Source: Burkholderiales bacterium
GTDB taxonomy: Bacteria > Pseudomonadota > Gammaproteobacteria > Burkholderiales > SG8-39
Direction of reading: 5' to 3'
NCBI GenBank assembly: GCA_027493935.1
Contig: JAOSJV010000001.1
Location: 2,193,157 to 2,257,156 of the forward strand
Length of the DNA stretch: 64,000 bases
Part shown: piece by piece, positions 57,094 to 64,000 of the stretch
Position numbering within the stretch: position 1 is the first letter of the stretch
How the letters are laid out: every line of letters begins with the position of its first letter
The notes under the pieces: model-generated
Told to the model about the DNA's origin: nothing
Databases searched by the model: none
The model's input: only the letters and a program-made list of their open reading frames with translations
Program-made: the position numbers and the translations under genes

Positions 57094-58032
57094 TCACTCC
57101 CCCTGCAGCGCCGCGATCGTCTGCTCGATCGCCTCGCGGTCGACGAGCGCGACGCCCTCGACGCCCTCGGCGATTCGCTTGACCAGCGGCGCCAGCACCT
57201 TGCCCGGCCCACATTCGGCGACGAGCCCGATACCCTGCCTGGCGACCGCACGGACCGTCTCGACCCAGCGCACCGGATGGTCGGCCTGGCGCACCAGTGC
57301 GTCCTTCACCTGCGCCGGGTCGACGTAGCTCTGCACGTCGACGTTGTGGATCACCGGAATGCGCGGGGCGGCGACGCGTACGCCAGCGAGGCGCTCGCGC
57401 AGCCGATGCGCCGCCGGCGCGAGCAGCGAGGAATGGAACGGAGCGCTCACCGGCAGCGCGACCGCGCGCTTTGCGCCGCGCGCCTTCGCCGCCGCGATTG
57501 CGCGCTGCACGGCCTCGGCGTGCCCGGCGATCACCGTCTGCCCAGGGGCATTGAAGTTGACCGGCTCGACCACCTGGCCCTGCGCCGCCTCGGCGCACGC
57601 CGCGCCTACGGTCTCGTCGTCGAGGCCGAGCACCGCGGCCATCGCGCCGACGCCCTGGGGCACTGCCTCCTGCATCGCCTGCGCGCGGAAGCGAACCAGC
57701 GGCAGCGCGTCGGCGAACTCGATCGCGCCGGCGACCACGAGCGCGGTGTACTCGCCGAGGCTGTGCCCGGCCACGACCGCGGGCTGTGGGCCGCCGAGCG
57801 CGCGCCACGCCTGGTAGACGGCATAGCCGGCGGTGAGCATGACCGGCTGCGTATTGACCGTGAGACTCAGCGCCTCGGCCGGTCCCTCGTCGATCAGCCG
57901 CCCGATATCCTCGCCGAGCGCCGCCGACGCGCGCTCGAGCACTTCGCGCACCTCGGGCAGGTCGCCGTAGCCTTGCAGCATACCCACCGACTGCGAGCCC
58001 TGCCCGGGAAATACCATGGCGAACTTCTTCAT
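57094..58032 (-). CDS. fabD: Malonyl-CoA-ACP transacylase
   Basis: A 312-residue acyltransferase. F-P-G-Q-G-S-Q-S-V-G-M-L is at the start, and the Ser nucleophile is in G-H-S-L-G-E-Y-T-A-L. A later V-S-A-P-F-H-S-S-L supplies the catalytic His. Confidence 0.95.
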   Translation of the reverse strand: MKKFAMVFPGQGSQSVGMLQGYGDLPEVREVLERASAALGEDIGRLIDEGPAEALSLTVNTQPVMLTAGYAVYQAWRALGGPQPAVVAGHSLGEYTALVVAGAIEFADALPLVRFRAQAMQEAVPQGVGAMAAVLGLDDETVGAACAEAAQGQVVEPVNFNAPGQTVIAGHAEAVQRAIAAAKARGAKRAVALPVSAPFHSSLLAPAAHRLRERLAGVRVAAPRIPVIHNVDVQSYVDPAQVKDALVRQADHPVRWVETVRAVARQGIGLVAECGPGKVLAPLVKRIAEGVEGVALVDREAIEQTIAALQGE

Positions 58033-58039
58033 CGACGTC

Positions 58040-59000
58040 TCACATCTCCACCAGCGTCGCGCCCCATGTGAAACCGCCGCCCACGCCCTGCAGCATCACG
58101 CGGTGGCCGGCGCGCACGCGCCCGTCGCGGATCGCGAAGTCGAGCGCGAGCGGCACCGATGCCGCGGAGGTGTTGGCGTGGCGGTCGACCGTCGCGACCA
58201 GCCGCTCGCGCGGCACGCCGAGGCGCTTCGCGGTAGCCTCCAGGATCCGGATGTTGGCCTGGTGCGGGATGAGCCAATCGATGTCATCGAGTGCGAGCCC
58301 GCACTTCGCGACGGTCTCGCGCGCGACCTCGTCCAGCACCCGCACCGCGAACTTGAACACCGCCGGGCCGTCCATGCGCACGTAGGGCGAGCCGATCACC
58401 TTGCCGCCGCAGACGTTGCCCGGCGCGGTGAGGATGCCGGCGTGGCTGCCATCGGCGTGCAGGACCGACGCGAGAATCCCGGGTCGCTCGTCCGAGCGCA
58501 GCACCACGGCGCCGGCGCCGTCGCCGAACAGCACGCACGTGCCGCGATCGCTCCAGTCGAGAATGCGCGAGAAGACTTCCGCGCCGACCACCAGCGCGGT
58601 GCGCGCCTGGCCGGTCCGGACGAAGCTGTCGGCGACCGCGAGCCCGTAGACGAACCCGCTGCACACCGCCTGCACGTCGAAGGCCGCGCAGCCCTTGACG
58701 CCGAGCTTCGCCTGCAGCAGACAGGCGGTGCTGGGGGAACACGAAATCAGGCGTCGATGTCGCCACGACGATCAGTTCGATCTCGCCCGCGCCGAGACCG
58801 GCCGCGGCGAGCGCGCCGCGGCTCGCCTCCAGCGCGAGATCGCTCGAGGTCTGGTCCGGCTCGGCGATGTGCCGCTGACGGATCCCGGTGCGCGTCACGA
58901 TCCACTCGTCGGACGTGTCGATGCGCCGCGCGAGATCGTCGTTCGTGACGATATGCTGTGGAAGATAGCTGCCGGTCCCGACGATGCGTGCGAAGGTCAC
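58040..59000 (-). CDS. fabH: 3-oxoacyl-ACP synthase III, one frameshift
   Basis: The initiating condensing enzyme, about 320 residues once joined. The first frame runs from [14 protein letters not shown] to T-P-D-F-V-F-P. Removing one C from the run at 58733-58737 leads to [11 protein letters not shown] and the catalytic Cys in A-V-C-S-G-F, then I-P-H-Q-A-N-I-R-I and H-A-N-T-S-A-A-S. Since fabH sits in the intact fab operon and is strongly selected, an extra base in a homopolymer is the best explanation. Confidence 0.9.
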
Positions 59001-59031
59001 CGCGCCGGCTCCGCAAAGTTCGGCCAGCGCG

Positions 59032-60098
59032 TCATGCCGCCGCCTTGCCTACGCCACCGGCGGCGGGCTGCGAAGCGCCCGGTGGCTGCGGCGCAAAGCG
59101 TGCGGCGATGCGTGCGAGCGCCTCGTGCCGCACCTCCGCGGCCGCGCGCGCTCGAGCGCGCGGCGAAACGCGTAGCGGTCGGCCGAACCGTGGCTCTTGA
59201 CGACGATGCCGCGCAGGCCGAGCAGTGTCGCGCCGTTGTAGCGGCGCGGATCGACCCGGCGGCGGAACCGCGCGATCACCGGCCAGGCGACCAGCGCCGC
59301 GATGCGCGTGAACATGCTGCGCGTGAACTCCTCGCGCAGGAAACGCGCCAGCATCTGCGCAAGCCCCTCGGAGGTCTTCAGTGCGACGTTGCCGACGAAG
59401 CCATCGCACACCACCACGTCGGCGCCCCCCTTGTAGACCCCGTCGCCCTCGACGTTACCGACAAAATTCAGACCGCTCGCCCGCAGGAGCTCGGCGGCCT
59501 CCTTGACCACCTCGTTCCCCTTGATCGCCTCCGCGCCGATGTTGAGCAGTCCCACCGTCGGGCGCTCTCTTCCCTCCACCGCCGCGACGAGCGCCGCGCC
59601 CATCAGCGCGAACTGCAGCAGGTGCTGCGGCGTGCAGTCCACGTTCGCACCCAGGTCGAGCATGTAGGTGCTGCCCGTGACCGTCGGCAGCACAGAGACG
59701 ATCGCCGGCCGGTCGATGCCCGCCTGTGTCTTCAGCACGAAGCGCGAGATCGCCATCAGGGCGCCGGTATTGCCCGCGCTCACGCACGCGTGCGCGGCGC
59801 CGTCCTTGACGAGGTCCACCGCGACGCGCATCGACGAGTCCTTCTTGTTGCGCAGCGCCTGCGCGGGCGGTTCGTCCATCGTGACGACTTCGCCCGCGTG
59901 GTGCACGCGGCAGCGCGCGCGCTGTTCCGGGCGCGCCTTGCGCCGCTTGAGCTGCGCCTCGACGACGTCGGCGAGGCCCACCAGGACGACCGCCGCATCG
60001 GGAACCGCGGCGAGGAAGTCGAGTGCAGCGGCGACCGTGACCCGGGGACCGTGGTCACCGCCCATGCAGTCCACCGCCAGTGTGATGACCTGGTTCAC
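59032..60098 (-). CDS. plsX: Phosphate acyltransferase PlsX, one frameshift
   Basis: An enzyme that converts acyl-ACP to acyl phosphate for phospholipid synthesis. It starts at GTG 60098 with [14 protein letters not shown] and has G-A-N-V-D-C-T-P and [10 protein letters not shown]. The frame breaks in the GC repeat at 59138-59155; shifting one base gives [15 protein letters not shown] and a proline-rich tail to 59032. About 355 residues. Order rpmF-plsX-fabH is standard. Confidence 0.9.
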
Positions 60099-60185
60099 GA
60101 GTGCTGGCCGTACGGCCGCTGGAAGCGCACCCCGTCGCGCACTCCGGGGCCTCGCGCCGGCGCACTCCGCACCGCGCGCGGTGCC

Positions 60186-60365
60186 CTACTCGTCCTTGCT
60201 CGGCAGGACGCGTTTGCCCCGGTAGTACCCGCTCGGGCTCACGTGGTGGCGCAGATGCACTTCGCCGGTGGAGGGCTCGAGCGCGAGGGCGGGCCTGCCG
60301 AGCGCATCATGCGATCGGCGCATGTTCCGCCGGGACGGGGACTTCTTGTTCTGCTGCACGGCCAT
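60186..60365 (-). CDS. rpmF: 50S ribosomal protein L32
   Basis: A 59-residue protein found by direct translation: [20 protein letters not shown] at the start and [13 protein letters not shown] in the second half, ending K-D-E. It has no zinc Cys residues. GAGGAG precedes the ATG by 8 bases. Placed between yceD and plsX as usual. Confidence 0.95.
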   Translation of the reverse strand: MAVQQNKKSPSRRNMRRSHDALGRPALALEPSTGEVHLRHHVSPSGYYRGKRVLPSKDE

Positions 60366-60423
60366 TTGCAGGGCTCCTCGCTAGGATCTCGTATCAGACA
60401 AGCCTCGACGCCGGACGCGCCGC

Positions 60424-60912
60424 TCAGCGCTTCGCCCGGTCAGAAATCATGTCGGCCAGCCCGGCGAACGGCGACGGCCGCGCGGCCCGGCCGCGGCGCG
60501 CGGCCGCACTGCACCGCGCGTGCATCGGCACCATGGGCAGCGCGAGGATCACCTCGTCCTCCACCAGCTCCGCCACCGGCATCGACCGCGAGGTGAGCAC
60601 GCGGTCGAGGTCGTCCTCGGCCGCGTCGACCTCCTGCTGCGACGTCGCGAGCTCGAGCTCCGTGCACACGTCGACCGGCAGGCGCAGCGCCTCGAGGCAG
60701 CGTTGGCAGACGAGCTCGAGCGCGCCGGCCGCCTCGACGAGCAGCATCGGCCTGCCCTGCGCGCTCGTGCCGCCGCGCAGCGTGTAACGCAACTCGGCCG
60801 ACCGGCATCCGAGCTCCTTCAGCCGCGGCAGCCGTGCCGGATCCAGGACGCCGGAGCGTGTCGCGCCGGTACGGGCGAATTCCAGCCCGTCGATAGTTCC
60901 ACCTTCCGACAT
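60424..60912 (-). CDS. yceD: YceD family (DUF177) protein
   Basis: A 162-residue protein linked to 23S rRNA and L32 in proteobacteria. The central C-Q-R-C-L-E-A-L-R-L-P and the acidic E-V-D-A-A-E-D-D-L-D are typical, as is E-L-V-E-D-E-V-I-L-A-L-P-M-V-P-M-H. ATG 60912 (M-S-E-G-G-T-I-D-G) is preferred; a GTG 30 bases upstream is also in frame. Confidence 0.9.
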   Translation of the reverse strand: MSEGGTIDGLEFARTGATRSGVLDPARLPRLKELGCRSAELRYTLRGGTSAQGRPMLLVEAAGALELVCQRCLEALRLPVDVCTELELATSQQEVDAAEDDLDRVLTSRSMPVAELVEDEVILALPMVPMHARCSAAARRGRAARPSPFAGLADMISDRAKR

Positions 60913-61052
60913 AGGGGTCGCATGATATGATTTCCGGGTCACTCTGTCAAAAGAATCATAGACGTAGCGTTACGTGGCGGTGTATGCAGCGCTGTTGCCG
61001 CGTTGCTTCCGCGCGCCACCTCCGGCGTGCGGCCCGCGGCGCGCCCGAACCG

Positions 61053-61644
61053 ATGCCGATGCCCCTGCCACGCCTCGTGCTCGCATCCACCTCGCCCTAC
61101 CGCCGGGCGCTGCTCGAGCGACTGCGCGTGCCCTTCGACGTGGCGCAGCCGAACGTCGACGAGACGCGCCGGCCGGGCGAGCCCCCGGCCGAGCTTGCGC
61201 TGCGGCTCGCGATCGCAAAAAGCGCGCGAGGTCGCGCCGGCGCATCCGGACGCGCTCGTCATCGGCGCCGACCAGGTCGCGGCGCTCGACGGCGAGGCGC
61301 TCTCGAAGCCGGAAACGCACGCGCGCGCGGTGCAGCAGCTGCGGCGGATGCGCGGCCGCCGGGTCGAGTTCCTGACCGCGCTCGCGGTGCACCGCGCAGC
61401 CGCCGGACGCACCGCGTCGCGGATCGTGCCATGCGTCGTGGAGTTCCGCGGCTACTCCGACGAACAGATCGAACGTTACCTCGACGCCGAGGCGCCCTAC
61501 GACTGCGCCGGCAGCGCCAAGGCCGAAGGCCTCGGCATCGCGCTCATACGCCGCATCGAGGGCGAGGACCCCAACGCGCTCATCGGCCTGCCGCTGATCG
61601 CGCTCGTCGATCTGCTCGCCGAGCACGGCTACTTGTTGCCGTAG
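61053..61644 (+). CDS. Maf-family nucleotide pyrophosphatase, one frameshift
   Basis: A dNTP/NTP pyrophosphatase (YceF-like). The start [21 protein letters not shown] is classic. An extra A in the run 61217-61221 breaks the frame; with four A the reading is A-I-A-K-A-R-E-V-A, then [19 protein letters not shown] and [13 protein letters not shown]. About 196 residues. Divergent from yceD. Confidence 0.9.
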
Positions 61645-61944
61645 CCGAACGCGGCGGATTCGACGGGATACGGCGGCCAGGCGATTGCTTGCTTGACCTG
61701 GCGCCCACCCATAGGGATCTGCGCTGCCGGAGCGCCGTGGCCGCGGTGGACGCACCAGCGAGCTGCCGGTGCTGGCGCCCCGCTGACTCGCCGCCTCACC
61801 GTGGCACCGCGGCGCCCGCCGGTCGCGCCCCGCCTCCCTCGTGGCAGGACGGACATTGGGGGAAGACGAGCTCGGCCCGAGAGCCCGGAACGTGCGAGTC
61901 CTCGACCCGCGCAATAGGGACGTCGCCGAGGCGCATGCACAAGA
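61645..61944. other. Gap with a possible cytochrome-like relic on the minus strand
   Basis: About 300 bases. On the minus strand, two different frames hold protein-like pieces: [13 protein letters not shown] with C-P-S-C-H-E-G-G (61840-61940) and, further on, [17 protein letters not shown] ending at 61629. CPSCH would be a haem c site. It may be the remains of a small c-type cytochrome gene; I cannot confirm it. Confidence 0.3.
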
Positions 61945-62925
61945 TCAGTCGCGCCGTCCCTTTTCCGCCTCGGCGAGCTCGTTCGGCACGACGTGCCCGC
62001 ACTTCCTGCAGGTGCGGTGCGCCTCGTTGTCGTAGAACTCCTTGTAAGCGTGGTACACCGGATCGCGCCCGTAATCGTCCACGACGAACTGCACCTCGTG
62101 CAGAAACTCATCGCACGTCGGGCAGTACCACTGGAACCGGTCGACCTCACCCGGACGACGCTTGCGCTCGAGGATCATGGCGAAGGCATCGGGCGGGAAG
62201 CGCGGCGAATGCGGAATACCGGCGGGCGTGTAGATCACCGAGCCCTCCGCGAGCACGGCCACCTCCTCTTTGCCGTCGGGCTGGCGGTAGTGCAGGCGCA
62301 TCTCGCCCTTGATCTGGAACATCACTTCGTCCGCCGGATTGATGTGGAACTCGCTGCGATACTCGCGGCCGCGCGCGACGAACACCAGCGATTCCTCTTC
62401 CTGCCACAGCACGCTTACGCGCCTGCCGGTACCGGCCAGCTTGGCAGCCTCGGCCGAAAGGCTCACTATCGGCATCTTGTACACAGTCGGGACCTCCTGG
62501 TACGGAACGCGGGCCGCGACTATCCGGAGATAGGCGACGCAGTCGATTTCGATCAGCACGCCCTTGCGGTGCGGCGTGCCCCCGGTGCACGTGCGGGTGA
62601 TCTTCTCCCCCTGCATGAACTCGCTGAACGCCTCGTTGAAGCGCGGGAAGTCGGCGACATCGCGCAGGCACACGCGCATGTTGACCACCTGCGCCATCGA
62701 CGCGCCGCCGGCCGCCAGTATCGCCTGCAGGTTCTCCAGCACCCGGCGGGTCTGCTCGCGAATATTGCCCGGCACCACTTCCTTGGTCGCCGGGTCGAGC
62801 GGGCCCTGCCCCGAGACGTACAGAAAATCGCCGGCGCGCAGGGCCTGCGCCAGGGGCGAGGGCTTGGTCTTGTCGGTGAATCCCGTTACCGGCGCTGCGT
62901 CGCTGTACACAATCTGCTTCGGCAT
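61945..62925 (-). CDS. RidA-like domain fused to 3-hydroxyanthranilate 3,4-dioxygenase
   Basis: A 326-residue fusion in one unbroken frame. Residues 1-140 are a RidA/YjgF domain ([21 protein letters not shown]). Residues 150-326 are a cupin dioxygenase: [15 protein letters not shown] and G-I-P-H-S-P supply iron ligands, and Y-C-P-T-C-D and C-R-K-C-G form the second rubredoxin-like site of bacterial enzymes. The dioxygenase opens 3-hydroxyanthranilate; the RidA part resembles 2-aminomuconate deaminases acting later in that route. No other pathway gene is in the window. Confidence 0.87.
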   Translation of the reverse strand: MPKQIVYSDAAPVTGFTDKTKPSPLAQALRAGDFLYVSGQGPLDPATKEVVPGNIREQTRRVLENLQAILAAGGASMAQVVNMRVCLRDVADFPRFNEAFSEFMQGEKITRTCTGGTPHRKGVLIEIDCVAYLRIVAARVPYQEVPTVYKMPIVSLSAEAAKLAGTGRRVSVLWQEEESLVFVARGREYRSEFHINPADEVMFQIKGEMRLHYRQPDGKEEVAVLAEGSVIYTPAGIPHSPRFPPDAFAMILERKRRPGEVDRFQWYCPTCDEFLHEVQFVVDDYGRDPVYHAYKEFYDNEAHRTCRKCGHVVPNELAEAEKGRRD

Positions 62926-63164
62926 GAGTGCCCGCCTCCTTGGTCGGCTAAATGATCGCTCAATCTCGGCCGCCGGCGCTCACGTGGCGCGCGACCGCGC
63001 CGGCGGCCTGCGCCACCGAGGTGGCGAGAGCGCGGTACCCTCGAGGGCCTCGCGCCGAACACAACCAATCGGTTAGACTGCGCGGGACTCCGAGAAGCGA
63101 GCCGCGTCCGCCGAGTCAGGCTAGCAGCCCGGCAGAACGCCCGTCCAGTCCTTCCGGCATCGAG

Positions 63165-63905
63165 TTGTCCGACACCGCCGCCGCGTCCGAATTCGGCCCC
63201 CTCTACCTGCTGCCGACGCCGCTCGGACCGGGGACACCGCGCGACGTCCTGCCCGAGGGCGTCCTTGCGCGCGTGCGCTCGCTCCGCTACTTCATCGCGG
63301 AGCGGCCACGCAGCGCGCGCGCATTCCTGAGGTCGGTCGACTTCCCCTGCCCGCTGACGCAAGTGCGCATCGCGACACTGGACGAGCACACGCCCGACGA
63401 GGCGCTGCCGGAGCTGCTCGCACCGCTCGCGGGCGCAGCGGGGGCGCTCCTCTCCGAGGCCGGCGCACCGGGCGTCGCAGATCCGGGCGCCGCGCTCGTG
63501 CGGCTCGCGCACGCGCGCGGCATTCGCGTCGCGCCGCTCGTCGGACCCTCGGCGATACTGCTTGCCCTCATGGCGGCCGGATTGAACGGGCAGCACTTCG
63601 CGTTCCATGGCTACCTGCCGATCGAGGCGCAAGCGCTGGCGCGCCGCGTGCGCGAGCTCGAGGCCGAGTCGCGCCGGCTCGGCCAGACGCAGGTCTTCAT
63701 CGAGACCCCGTACCGCAACGACCGGCTGCTGGAAGTCCTGCTGCGCGAGTGCCGGCCGGCGACGCGGATCGCCATCGCATCCGATCTCACCCTTGCCTCC
63801 GAGTCGATCGGGGTGCGCGAGGTCGCCGCCTGGCGGCGGGCGGCACCGCGAATCGGCAAGCGCCCGGCAGTGTTCCTGCTGCTCGCTCTAGCGGAAGGAC
63901 GGTAA
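63165..63905 (+). CDS. RsmI-like SAM methyltransferase (tetrapyrrole methylase fold)
   Basis: About 246 residues: L-Y-L-L-P-T-P-L-G at the start, then F-I-A-E-R-P-R-S-A-R-A-F-L and L-L-S-E-A-G-A-P-G-V-A-D-P-G-A-A-L-V, V-G-P-S-A-I-L-L-A-L-M-A-A-G-L-N-G and F-I-E-T-P-Y-R-N. These match a short RsmI-related family that sits beside maf in betaproteobacteria. The substrate may be rRNA, by analogy. The frame is open back to 62952; TTG 63165 is chosen because family homology starts just after it. Confidence 0.82.
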   Translation: MSDTAAASEFGPLYLLPTPLGPGTPRDVLPEGVLARVRSLRYFIAERPRSARAFLRSVDFPCPLTQVRIATLDEHTPDEALPELLAPLAGAAGALLSEAGAPGVADPGAALVRLAHARGIRVAPLVGPSAILLALMAAGLNGQHFAFHGYLPIEAQALARRVRELEAESRRLGQTQVFIETPYRNDRLLEVLLRECRPATRIAIASDLTLASESIGVREVAAWRRAAPRIGKRPAVFLLLALAEGR

Positions 63906-63942
63906 CGGGAGGACCCGTGTGCTCCCTCGTGTTCGTTCGCTC

Positions 63943-64000
63943 TCAGCGCAGCCGCGCGCCCGCCGCTAGGCCGAAGGCATCGGCGAACGCCGCGCCGAAG
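63943..64000 (-). CDS. C-terminal end of a gene running off the right edge
   Basis: Minus-strand frame ending in F-A-D-A-F-G-L-A-A-G-A-R-L-R and a TGA stop at 63943, leaving the window at the right. Only 18 residues are visible. In related genomes an S49-family peptidase often lies here, but that is only inferred from position. Confidence 0.3.
   Translation of the reverse strand, partial: FGAAFADAFGLAAGARLR

Overview
The window is GC-rich (roughly 70% by eye) bacterial chromosome. Gene order and family content point to an uncultured-type betaproteobacterium: fabF-acpP-fabG-fabD-fabH-plsX-rpmF-yceD-maf, rpoE-rseA-rseB-degQ-lepA-lepB-DUF4845-rnc-era-recO-pdxJ-acpS-nagZ, uvrC-pgsA-tRNA(Gly,Cys,Leu), and holB-pilZ-tatD are all typical of that class, as are the DUF4936 and DUF1178 proteins. 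No plasmid, prophage or CRISPR is visible.

Layout. Positions 1-14000 are an accessory, partly decayed region. Intact genes are tadA, an L,D-transpeptidase-like protein, a GYD protein, a PPOX-like flavoprotein, a glutathione S-transferase, a lipoprotein, a TerC/universal-stress fusion, a FadL-type porin and a secreted SdsA-type alkyl sulfatase. They are interspersed with a broken LysR regulator, a decayed methyltransferase, an mtnA fragment, a dispersed repeat of about 83 bp, the tail of an IS91-type transposase, and a mosaic of duplicated pieces from elsewhere in the window (13090-13977). Positions 14056-19506 hold a metal-type P-ATPase locus (HMA-like N-termini) with a frameshift in every gene; the second ATPase lacks the phosphorylated Asp. 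Positions 20040-23068 carry mtnA overlapped with a class II aldolase/short-chain dehydrogenase fusion, a likely methylthioribose salvage or DHAP-shunt pair. Positions 23128-30930 are housekeeping (GNAT, NRDE protein, ygfZ, mltG, tmk, holB, pilZ, tatD, ankyrin protein, DUF1178).

Positions 31142-38527 are the most unusual block: a HlyD-type adaptor, a shortened SecA-like ATPase, a membrane protein that joins an M50 site-2-protease core to a HlyD-like adaptor, a GAF-domain HlyD-like adaptor, and a DUF3467 protein. No ABC ATPase, RND pump or outer-membrane channel accompanies them, so this looks like a poorly described envelope export or processing system. Positions 38726-63905 are core genes (tRNA operon, pgsA, uvrC, efp, nagZ to rpoE, the fab cluster, maf, an RsmI-like methylase). 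A RidA/3-hydroxyanthranilate dioxygenase fusion sits between maf and the methylase.

Caution on quality. Single-base frameshifts, many in C, G or A runs, occur in genes that should be essential or strongly selected (holB, fabH, plsX, tatD, maf, degQ, rseB). Two neighbouring gene pairs (lepA/lepB, acpS/nagZ) have no stop codon between them. Many breaks are therefore probably sequencing or assembly indels rather than gene death. The duplicated fragments and the methyltransferase relic, which also carry nonsense codons or missense loss of key residues, look like genuine decay.
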